Shown here piece by piece: positions 54,651-64,000 of a DNA stretch of 64,000 nt; the first letter of the stretch is position 1, and each line of letters opens with the position of its first letter. Made by a program: the position numbers and the translations under genes. The stretch is taken from contig AP031382.1 of the NCBI GenBank assembly GCA_040371205.1, forward strand, positions 372,001 to 436,000, given 5' to 3'. The notes under the pieces are model-generated. The model ran no database searches and was not told the origin of the DNA. It saw only the letters and a list, made by a program, of their open reading frames with translations. This DNA is from Rhodanobacter sp. (GTDB lineage Bacteria > Pseudomonadota > Gammaproteobacteria > Xanthomonadales > Rhodanobacteraceae).

Positions 54651-55706
54651 ATGAGCGAAGCCGAAACGAAAGAGCGATTGCGGCGCATCGGCTGGCGCGG
54701 CGATGCCTTGCCTGCGACCGGCCGCACGCTGGCGCGCGTGGTGGCGCAACACCGCACCGGGTACGAGCTGCACGACGGCGAGCAGAGTTTCGGCGCGCAG
54801 CCGGCCGGGCATTTCCTGAAGCGCAGCCTCGATCCGGGCGAGCGGCCCGCGGTCGGCGATTTCGTGGAGATCGAGCCGGGCCAGCCGCCGCACATCGTCG
54901 CCGTGCTGCCGCGGCGCACCGTGCTGTCGCGCGCCGCCGCGGGCGAGCGCTACGCGCGGCAGGTCATCGCCACCAACATCGACTGCGTGCTCGTGCTCAC
55001 CGGACTCGACGGCGACTACAACCCCGCGCGCATCGAACGCTACCTCTCGCTGATCGAGGATTCCGGCGCGCGTCCGGTGGTGCTGCTGAGCAAGACCGAC
55101 CTGCACGCGGACGCCGCCGAGCGCATCGCCGAACTGCGCGCGCGGTTGGCGCCCGGCACGGCGATCCACGCGATCAACGGCAAGGACGCGGCCAGCGCGG
55201 CCCAGCTCGCGCCCTACCTGCAGCCCGGCGACAGCGCGGTGCTGGTGGGTTCGTCCGGCGCGGGCAAGTCCACCCTCACCAACACCTTGCTCGGCATCGA
55301 CCGGATGGCCACCGGCGCGGTGCGCCACCACGACAGCCGCGGCCGCCACACCACCACCCACCGCGCGCTGCTGCAGCTGCCCAGCGGCGGTTGCCTGATC
55401 GACACGCCCGGCATGCGCGAGCTGAAACTCACCGGCGAGGAGAACCTCGACCTGTTCGCCGACATCGAGGAGCTGGCCGAAACCTGCCGCTTCGCCGATT
55501 GCGGCCACGGCAGCGAGCCGGGCTGCGCGGTGCAGGCCGCGCTGGACAGCGGCGAGCTGTCGTCCGACCGCTGGCGCAACTACCTCAAGCTGCGCGACGA
55601 ACGCGAGGAGCAGGCCAGCACGCTGGAAGCCAAGCTGCGCCGGCAGCGCGGGGGACGGCCGATCGAGAAGCCGCACGCGCCACGCGGGAAACGGGAGCGG
55701 GATTGA
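54651..55706 (+). CDS. rsgA: Ribosome small subunit-dependent GTPase A
   Basis: Circularly permuted GTPase of 351 residues that helps late 30S maturation. An OB-fold precedes the GTPase domain; G4 appears first (LLSKTD), then G1 GSSGAGKST and G3 DTPGMRE. The C-terminal zinc motif is CRFADCGHGSEPGC. The order is typical of RsgA. It is longer than E. coli RsgA only at the tail. Confidence 0.95.
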   Translation: MSEAETKERLRRIGWRGDALPATGRTLARVVAQHRTGYELHDGEQSFGAQPAGHFLKRSLDPGERPAVGDFVEIEPGQPPHIVAVLPRRTVLSRAAAGERYARQVIATNIDCVLVLTGLDGDYNPARIERYLSLIEDSGARPVVLLSKTDLHADAAERIAELRARLAPGTAIHAINGKDAASAAQLAPYLQPGDSAVLVGSSGAGKSTLTNTLLGIDRMATGAVRHHDSRGRHTTTHRALLQLPSGGCLIDTPGMRELKLTGEENLDLFADIEELAETCRFADCGHGSEPGCAVQAALDSGELSSDRWRNYLKLRDEREEQASTLEAKLRRQRGGRPIEKPHAPRGKRERD

Positions 55707-55707
55707 C

Positions 55708-55930
55708 GTGAGAGCACGCGTGCGCGTGGGCAACGAAGCATCGGCCAGCCGCCGCCGTTACCCGCGCTGGCTTGGTGCGGGCATGGCCTCGTGCTCGGTC
55801 GTGGCCTTGTTCGGCGCCTGGCGCGAGGTCGCGCACCACGATGGCCTGCTGCTGGTCGCGACTGCTGCGTCGACCATGCCCCTGCTGTCCGCATTGCTGG
55901 CCAGGCGCATGGCGCGCGAAAAAGCCGACC
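55708..55930 (+). pseudogene. Possible frameshifted 5' part of the QEGLA gene
   Basis: Directly after the rsgA stop a GTG opens a frame with normal codon use and a membrane-like stretch (LLLVATAASTMPLLSALLAR), which shows no stop before it runs into the frame of the next gene. The A5 run at 55919-55923 is at the junction: one base less there would join it to the QEGLA frame as AREKPTVTGTPPLD. It may be a short overlapping reading frame rather than a broken gene. Confidence 0.35.
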
Positions 55931-57199
55931 GTGACCGGCACGCCGCCGCTCGACCTGCAGCACGTCGCCGCGCTCGACCAGCGCCTGCTGGCCGCAGTCA
56001 GGGGCATCCGCATCCTGCCCACGGTGGCCTGGCCGGCCTCGCTGGAGAACCGGCTGATCGCGGACTTCGCGGCGGGCCGCTTCGCCTTGCCCGAGGTGCA
56101 GTACTCGCGGCCCGACCTCGGCGCGGCGCGCGCCGAACTGGAATCCATCGAAAGCGAGGCGCTGGCGCTGGGCGGCGCGCTGGGCGAGTACCTTGCGCGC
56201 ACGGCCGAGTCCAGGCGCATCGCGGCGGAAATGCTGGAGCAAGTGGGCACGAGCCAGGTCACCGAGCCGTCCATCCTGCTGTACGGCCGCCCCGGCGACA
56301 CCATTCCCGGCAGCGAACGCAGCAACCTCGATGCGGCGCGCTACTTCGTCGAACTGTCGGACGAACTGGGCGCCGACCTGCAGACCGACGACGCGAGCGT
56401 GGGCATCGGCGCCGAGGCCTTGCGCGACGAGCTGGCGCGCAAGCTCGACGAGTTCTTCGGCGCGGGCCGGGTCAAGGTGGAGATCGACCCCGAACTCACC
56501 GCCAAGGCCGCCGCCGGCGCCACGCGCATCCGTCTGCGCGGCGGCGCCAGCTTCAGCGACTACGACCGGCACCAGTTGCTCGCGCACGAGGCGCTGGTGC
56601 ACACGCTCACCGCGCTCAACGGGCGCGAACAGCCGGTGCTGGCGTCGCTGGCGCGCACCTCGCCGCTCGTCACGGCCACGCAGGAAGGCTTGGCGGTGTT
56701 CGCGGAACTGATGTCCGGCGCCATCGACATCGCGCGGCTGAAGCGCATCAGCCTGCGCATCCTTGCCATCGAGATGGCGCTGGATGGCGCCGACTTCGTC
56801 GAGGTGTTCAAGTTCTTCAACGACCGCGGGCAGGGCGCGGCGGACAGTTTCCATTCGACGCAGCGCGTGTTCCGCGGCGTGCCGCCGGGCGGCGGCGCCG
56901 CCTTCGCCAAGGACAACGTGTACCTCAGCGGCCTGCTCACGGTGCATACCTTCTTCCGCTGGGCGTTCCGCGAGCGGCGGCTGGAGCTGCTGCGCTGCCT
57001 GTTCGCCGGCAAGCTCACCTTGTCCGACGTGGTGACGCTGCAGCCGCATTTCGAATCCGGCGCCATCGTGCCGCCGCGCTGGCTGCCGCCCTGGATGCAG
57101 CACGTGCACGGGCTGGCCGGCAAGCTGGCGTTTTCCGTGTTCGTCAACGGCATACGCATGGGCAAGGTCGGCGCGGAAGATCTGGCGCGCGGCGTGTAG
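55931..57199 (+). CDS. QEGLA-motif (DUF1704) protein
   Basis: A 422-residue protein of the DUF1704 family, metallopeptidase-like proteins of unknown role named for a QEGLA motif. The motif is ATQEGLAVFAE (about residues 253-263), with an H-x-x-x-H pair nearby (LLAHEALVHTLTA). The family is tied in annotation to flavohaemoglobin expression. The N-terminal start is uncertain: GTG at 55931 fits the conserved region, but a frameshift in front may hide the true start. Confidence 0.82.
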   Translation: MTGTPPLDLQHVAALDQRLLAAVRGIRILPTVAWPASLENRLIADFAAGRFALPEVQYSRPDLGAARAELESIESEALALGGALGEYLARTAESRRIAAEMLEQVGTSQVTEPSILLYGRPGDTIPGSERSNLDAARYFVELSDELGADLQTDDASVGIGAEALRDELARKLDEFFGAGRVKVEIDPELTAKAAAGATRIRLRGGASFSDYDRHQLLAHEALVHTLTALNGREQPVLASLARTSPLVTATQEGLAVFAELMSGAIDIARLKRISLRILAIEMALDGADFVEVFKFFNDRGQGAADSFHSTQRVFRGVPPGGGAAFAKDNVYLSGLLTVHTFFRWAFRERRLELLRCLFAGKLTLSDVVTLQPHFESGAIVPPRWLPPWMQHVHGLAGKLAFSVFVNGIRMGKVGAEDLARGV

Positions 57200-57269
57200 C
57201 CGATAGCCCGGGTGTTACCATGTCGGGAGCCGCCACGCGGCCCTCCGGATCCCACGAAAAGCCCCGTCC

Positions 57270-59564
<2,295 letters not shown>

Positions 59565-59929
59565 GGCCGGGGTCGAAGCCGGACGCTGCCGGGACACATG
59601 GTGTCCGGCGGGCGAACCCGCGCACCGCATTCGCCTCCCCTCCCCTCCGGGGAGAGGATTGAGGTGAGGGGCGGGTGCTCGCGATGCTGCGCCATCGAAG
59701 CGTGCTTCGTGGCCCGTCACGTGGCCAGCCCGTCCCCTCGCCCCAGCCACCTCCCCTCCGGGGAGAGGGAGCAAGCCCGTGCCATGCGCTGCCGCATGTG
59801 GCCGTGGACGGACGTCCAACTGGCAGCGCCACGCTGCGAAAGCTAAACTCGGGCGTCGGCCCGCCGCTTCCCCACGGCGGCCGCTTTCCCTACAGGCATT
59901 GCGCCATCCGGCGCCGCGGAGAATCCCCC
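59565..59929. repeat. Intergenic region with two copies of a GC-rich repeat, before aceE
   Basis: No gene. A palindromic element with core CTCCCCTCCGGGGAGAGG occurs twice: around 59634-59671 and 59731-59770. These belong to a dispersed intergenic family related in style to that at 19005. The remaining 150 bases lead to the aceE ATG; the aceE promoter is not identified. Confidence 0.7.
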
Positions 59930-62623
59930 ATGGATCAGCTCGACGACATCCTCAACCAGGATCTCGATCCCACCGAAACCCGCGAGTGGATCGACTCGCT
60001 CAACGCGGTCATCAACCACGACGGCACCGAGCGCGCGCACTTCCTGCTTGAGCAGATGGTCGATTCGACGCGCCGCGCCGGCGGCTACCTGCCGTTCGAC
60101 CCCACCACCGCCTACGTCAACACCATCGCGCCCGCCAACGAGGCGAAGATGCCGGGCGACGCGGCGATGGAATGGCGCATCCGCACCCTGATCCGCTGGA
60201 ACGCGATGGCGATGGTGGTGCGCGCCAACCGCAAGCCCGGCGAGCTGGGCGGCCACATCGCCAGCTTCGCCTCGTCGGCCACGCTGTACGACGTCGGCTT
60301 CAACCATTTCTGGCGCGCGCCCAGCGCCGATCATCCGGGCGACCTGGTGTTCCACCAGGGCCACTCCAGCCCCGGCATCTACGCCCGTTCCTTCCTCGAA
60401 GGCCGCATCGCCGAGGAGCAGATGGACCTGTTCCGCATGGAAGTGGCCGGCAAGGGCCGCGGCCTGTCCTCCTACCCGCATCCGTGGCTGATGCCGGACT
60501 ACTGGCAGGTGCCCACGGTGTCGATGGGCCTCGGCCCGATCCAGGCGATCTACCAGGCGCAGTTCTGGAAGTACCTGGAGCACCGCGGCCTGATCCCGAA
60601 GAGCAACCGCAAGATCTGGTGCTTCATGGGCGACGGCGAGACCGACGAGCCCGAGTCGCTGGGCGCCATCTCGCTGGCCGGCCGCGAAGGCCTGGACAAC
60701 CTGGTCTTCGTCATCAACTGCAACCTGCAGCGCCTGGACGGCCCGGTGCGCGGCAACGGCAAGATCATCCAGGACCTGGAGGGCGTGTTCCGCGGCGCCG
60801 GCTGGAACGCCATCAAGGTGATCTGGGGCAGCTACTGGGATCCGCTCCTGGCGCGCGACAAGAACGGCGTGCTGCGCAAGCTGATGATGGAAACCATCGA
60901 CGGCGAATACCAGGCCTGCAAGGCCTTCGGCGGCGCGTACACGCGCGAGCATTTCTTCAACAAGTACCCCGAGACCCGCGAGATGGTCGCCAACCTGTCG
61001 GACGACGACATCTGGCGCCTCAACCGCGGCGGCCACGATCCGCACAAGGTGTATGCCGCCTACCACCAGGCGGTGAACACCCAGGGCATGCCCACCGTGA
61101 TCCTGGCCAAGACGGTGAAGGGCTACGGCATGGGCGCGGCCGGCGAGTCGCAGAACCCCACGCACCAGCAGAAGAAGCTGGACAACGACGCCGTGCGCCA
61201 CTTCCGCGACCGTTTCAACATCCCGGTGACGGACGACAAGCTGGGCGAGGTGCCGTACTTCCATCCGGGCAAGAACTCGCCGGAAGTCGAGTACATGATG
61301 GAGCGCCGCCGCGCGCTGGGCGGCTTCCTGCCGCAGCGCCGCCGCCATGCCGACGCCAAGCTCAAGACGCCGGAACTGTCGGCGTTCGAGCAGATCACCA
61401 AGGGCACCGGCGACCGCGAGATCTCCACCACCATGGCGCTGGTGCGCGGCATGAACCTCCTGCTGCGCGACAAGCAGATCGGCGAGCGCATCGTGCCGAT
61501 CGTGGCCGACGAGGCGCGCACCTTCGGCATGGAGGGCATGTTCCGCCAGATCGGCATCTACGCGCCGTTCGGCCAGAAGTACCGCCCGCAGGACGCCGAC
61601 CAGCTGCTGTACTACCGCGAGGACCAGAAGGGCCAGGTGCTGCAGGAAGGCATCTCCGAGGCCGGCGGCATGGCCGCCTGGATGGCCGCGGCCACCAGCT
61701 ACAGCATCAGCAACCAGGCGATGCTGCCGTTCTTCATCTACTACTCGATGTTCGGCTTCCAGCGCATCGGCGACCTGGCCTGGGCCGCGGGCGACATGCG
61801 CGCGCGCGGCTTCCTGATCGGCGGCACCGCCGGCCGCACCACGCTCAACGGCGAGGGCCTGCAGCACGAGGACGGCCACTCGCACCTGATGTCCGGCACC
61901 ATCCCGAACGTGAAGTCGTACGACCCGACGTTCTCGTACGAGGTGGCGGTGATCCTGCAGGACGGCACCCGTCGCATGGTGCAGGAGCAGGAGGACGTCT
62001 ACTACTACATCACCGTGATGAACGAGAACTACAGCCATCCCGACCTGCCGCAAGGCGTCGAGGAAGGCATCATCAAGGGCATGTACCTGTTCAAGGACGC
62101 CGGCAAGCCGAAGAAGGGCGAGCCGCGCGTGCAACTGCTGGGCTCGGGCACCATCCTGCGCGAGGTCATCGCCGCCGCCGAGCTGCTGGAGAAGGATTTC
62201 GGCGTCAGCGCCGACATCTGGTCCTGCCCCAGCTTCATCGAGCTGCGCCGCGACGGCTTCGACGCCGAGCGCTGGAACCGCCTGCATCCCGAGGCCGAGC
62301 AGCGCGTGCCCTACGTCACCGGCCTGCTCGATGGGCGCGCCGGCCCGGCGATCGCCGCCACCGACTACGTGCGCGAATACGCCGACCAGATCCGCGCCTT
62401 CATGCCGGACGGCATGCGCTACACCGTGCTCGGCACCGACGGCTTCGGCCGCTCGGACACGCGCGAGCACCTGCGCGGTTTCTTCGAGGTGGACCGCTAC
62501 TGGATCGCCCACGCCGCGCTGGCCGCGCTGGCGAAGGACGGCAAGGTCAACGCCAAGGACGTGGCCCGCGCGATCAAGGAATACAAGCTCGACCCCGAGA
62601 AGCCCAATCCGCTCACCGTGTGA
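59930..62623 (+). CDS. aceE: Pyruvate dehydrogenase E1 component, homodimeric type
   Basis: Thiamine-diphosphate enzyme that decarboxylates pyruvate in the pyruvate dehydrogenase complex, 897 residues, as expected for AceE. The ThDP motif spans GDGETDEPESLGAI to INCN. Other signatures are GHIASFASSATLYDVGFNHF, GDLVFHQGHSSPGIYARSF and the C-terminal half with YYSMFGFQRIGDLAWAAGDM. The aceF gene is not within the window downstream. A strong terminator follows immediately. Confidence 0.97.
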   Translation: MDQLDDILNQDLDPTETREWIDSLNAVINHDGTERAHFLLEQMVDSTRRAGGYLPFDPTTAYVNTIAPANEAKMPGDAAMEWRIRTLIRWNAMAMVVRANRKPGELGGHIASFASSATLYDVGFNHFWRAPSADHPGDLVFHQGHSSPGIYARSFLEGRIAEEQMDLFRMEVAGKGRGLSSYPHPWLMPDYWQVPTVSMGLGPIQAIYQAQFWKYLEHRGLIPKSNRKIWCFMGDGETDEPESLGAISLAGREGLDNLVFVINCNLQRLDGPVRGNGKIIQDLEGVFRGAGWNAIKVIWGSYWDPLLARDKNGVLRKLMMETIDGEYQACKAFGGAYTREHFFNKYPETREMVANLSDDDIWRLNRGGHDPHKVYAAYHQAVNTQGMPTVILAKTVKGYGMGAAGESQNPTHQQKKLDNDAVRHFRDRFNIPVTDDKLGEVPYFHPGKNSPEVEYMMERRRALGGFLPQRRRHADAKLKTPELSAFEQITKGTGDREISTTMALVRGMNLLLRDKQIGERIVPIVADEARTFGMEGMFRQIGIYAPFGQKYRPQDADQLLYYREDQKGQVLQEGISEAGGMAAWMAAATSYSISNQAMLPFFIYYSMFGFQRIGDLAWAAGDMRARGFLIGGTAGRTTLNGEGLQHEDGHSHLMSGTIPNVKSYDPTFSYEVAVILQDGTRRMVQEQEDVYYYITVMNENYSHPDLPQGVEEGIIKGMYLFKDAGKPKKGEPRVQLLGSGTILREVIAAAELLEKDFGVSADIWSCPSFIELRRDGFDAERWNRLHPEAEQRVPYVTGLLDGRAGPAIAATDYVREYADQIRAFMPDGMRYTVLGTDGFGRSDTREHLRGFFEVDRYWIAHAALAALAKDGKVNAKDVARAIKEYKLDPEKPNPLTV

Positions 62624-62636
62624 GCGGAGCGCGACG

Positions 62637-62673
62637 CCAACAAAAAGCCCGCCATCGGCGGGCTTTTTGTTGG
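62637..62673 (+). terminator. Terminator after aceE
   Basis: A 17-bp perfect stem, CCAACAAAAAGCCCGCC, loop ATC and its complement with a T-rich end, 14 bases after the stop. The symmetric A and T tracts make it bidirectional, so it can also serve the GST gene on the other strand. Confidence 0.93.
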
Positions 62674-62698
62674 CCGCGGCACGCAGCGGCGGAAGATC

Positions 62699-63370
62699 TC
62701 AACCGGCCAGTGCGTAGGCGCCGCCGCGTTCCAGCGCGCGCCGGTAGGCGTCGCGCGCATGGATGCGCTCGAGGAAGGCCATCAGCCGCGGCCGGCCGGC
62801 GTCGAGGCCGGCGCGCGCGACCGCCGCTTCCAGCGGAAAGCTCATCGCGATGTCGGCGACGCCGAAAGCCTCGCCGCCGAACCATGCGCTCTTGCCCAGC
62901 TCGGCTTCGAGGTAGTCCAGGTGCAGTGCGATCTGCGGATCGACGAACGCATGCTGCACCTTGCCGGCGACGCCTTTCGCCACCCGCCGCACCAGGAACG
63001 GCGCGCGCGTGGCCTCGACGCGATGGAACACCAGCTTCAGCAGCAGCAAGGGCATCAGCGAGCCTTCCGCGTAATGCAGCCAGTAGTCGCAGCGCAGGCG
63101 TGCGGGCGTGCCGTGCGGCGGCATCAGCGTGCCGCTGCCGTGGCGGTCGCCGAGATAGCCGAGGATCGCGCCGGACTCGGCCAGCACCAGGCCGTCGTCC
63201 TCGATCACCGGCGACTTGCCGAGCGGATGCACCGCGCGCAATTCCGCCGGCGCCAGCATGGTCCTGGGGTCGCGCTGGTAGCGCCTGACCTCGTAGGGCA
63301 GGCCGAGCTCTTCCAGCAGCCACAGCACGCGCTGCGAGCGCGAATGGTTCAGGTGGTGGACGACGATCAT
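62699..63370 (-). CDS. Glutathione S-transferase
   Basis: A 223-residue GST: N-terminal thioredoxin fold with the start MIVVHHLNHSRSQRVLWLLEELG, a glutathione-contact region (AVHPLGKSPVIEDDG, cis-Pro; then LAESGAILGYLG). The C-terminal helical domain is full length and ends ALERGGAYALAG. The Ser in the SRSQR motif is the likely catalytic residue. It overlaps the membrane-protein gene upstream (ATGA) and belongs to its operon. Confidence 0.9.
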   Translation of the reverse strand: MIVVHHLNHSRSQRVLWLLEELGLPYEVRRYQRDPRTMLAPAELRAVHPLGKSPVIEDDGLVLAESGAILGYLGDRHGSGTLMPPHGTPARLRCDYWLHYAEGSLMPLLLLKLVFHRVEATRAPFLVRRVAKGVAGKVQHAFVDPQIALHLDYLEAELGKSAWFGGEAFGVADIAMSFPLEAAVARAGLDAGRPRLMAFLERIHARDAYRRALERGGAYALAG

Positions 63371-63930
63371 GGCAAGGCTTTCCAGGGGCGGAATTCGTCG
63401 CGCACCTGCGCGCTGCACAGGCGGCGGATGATCCAGCCGGACAGCGCGCAAAGCAACAGGGCCATCAGTGTGCCGAATACTTGGGCGGCGCGCATGAAGT
63501 CGTGCATGACCGACGACATGTCCGCGGGCATGCCCGGCGCGTGCAGGAAGGCGTCCATCGACCCCGCGAACCACCATTGCCAGGCCAGGCCGAGCACCTG
63601 GTACGCGATGTTGAGCCCCATCAGCCCGATGAACAGGCGACGCGCCCACTCGTGCCGGCGCAGCAGGCCGATGGCGGCGGCCAGGGTGACGGCCGCCACC
63701 AGCAGGAAGGCGCGAAAGAACCACACCATGTGCCCGAACATCCATTGCGTCGGCGCCGGCAGGCCGGGCGGCAGCGGCGGCGCGGGTTGCATCTGCATGG
63801 CCGGCAGCCACAACCACTGCAGCATCAGGTTCCGCAGCAGGGCGATCAGCGCGGCGAACCCCGCCATGCCGATGAACAGCCAGGCCAACACGGTGACGAA
63901 GGTGGAGCGCAGGGGCGGCGGCGTGGGCAT
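63367..63930 (-). CDS. Four-helix membrane protein
   Basis: A 187-residue protein with hydrophobic segments near residues 11-33, 68-88, 94-115 and 148-168. A Pro/Met-rich loop (MQMQPAPPLPPGLPAPTQ) lies between the first two. The helices show no transporter signature. I recognise no family. Its stop overlaps the start of the GST gene, so the two are coupled. The 70 bases to the window end show nothing I can assign. Confidence 0.75.
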   Translation of the reverse strand: MPTPPPLRSTFVTVLAWLFIGMAGFAALIALLRNLMLQWLWLPAMQMQPAPPLPPGLPAPTQWMFGHMVWFFRAFLLVAAVTLAAAIGLLRRHEWARRLFIGLMGLNIAYQVLGLAWQWWFAGSMDAFLHAPGMPADMSSVMHDFMRAAQVFGTLMALLLCALSGWIIRRLCSAQVRDEFRPWKALP

Positions 63931-64000
63931 GCGCGGCTCTCCATGGCGAGCGATGTGCGCAAGCTTCGCCGGCCGGCGCGTTGCTTACAACCGCTAAAGC

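Overview
This window looks like a chromosomal segment of a high-GC gammaproteobacterium of the order Lysobacterales (Xanthomonadales), most plausibly the family Rhodanobacteraceae (Rhodanobacter, Dyella, Luteibacter, Frateuria and relatives). I base this on the high GC of nearly all genes, the Oar-like TonB receptor, the TPR-sulfotransferases, the short AMP nucleosidase, the dispersed GC-rich hairpin repeats between genes, and an integron of the type known from Xanthomonas. The species cannot be fixed by reading alone.

Layout. 1-4.7 kb holds housekeeping genes: the 3' end of rhlB, ftsE-ftsX, a two-receiver response regulator, ung and a PKHD-type dioxygenase. 4.9-12.9 kb is a sedentary chromosomal integron: an integrase on the minus strand, an attI region, then about eleven plus-strand cassettes separated by 57-60 bp attC sites. 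The cassettes are visibly less GC-rich than the flanks and encode small proteins (DUF2199, SUKH-like, lipoprotein, small membrane proteins). One attC is split by a complete IS110-family (IS1111-type) element. A second attC carries the remnant of a related element at nearly the same place. The two distal attC sites are decayed.

12.9-22.3 kb: MFS transporter and DUF1993 protein, EF-hand protein, folE, FUSC protein, rmuC, rlmI, a block of hairpin repeats, a frameshifted small membrane gene, ilvE, a DUF4124-like protein and metF. 22.4-31.4 kb: rpoH with a perfect CIRCE operator, then a two-component system in one direction with a three-gene RND efflux system. 31.4-43.6 kb: CPA2 antiporter, priA with a DnaA-box cluster upstream, DUF3667 protein, MATE transporter, sppA, ABC ATPase, small lipoprotein, SDR, DUF4124-like protein and a DegV protein. 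43.7-52.6 kb: AMP nucleosidase, an Oar-like TonB receptor, two TPR-sulfotransferase paralogues, and a glutaredoxin-rhodanese fusion. 52.7-64 kb: SGNH hydrolase, aminotransferase, rsgA, a QEGLA-motif protein (possibly frameshifted at its 5' end), maeB, aceE, a GST and a membrane protein.

The points most worth a second look are the integron with its two attC-targeted IS events (removing the intact IS restores a 57-bp attC exactly), the candidate guide-RNA region of that IS, and the CIRCE element in front of rpoH, which would place the sigma-32 gene under the HrcA repressor.
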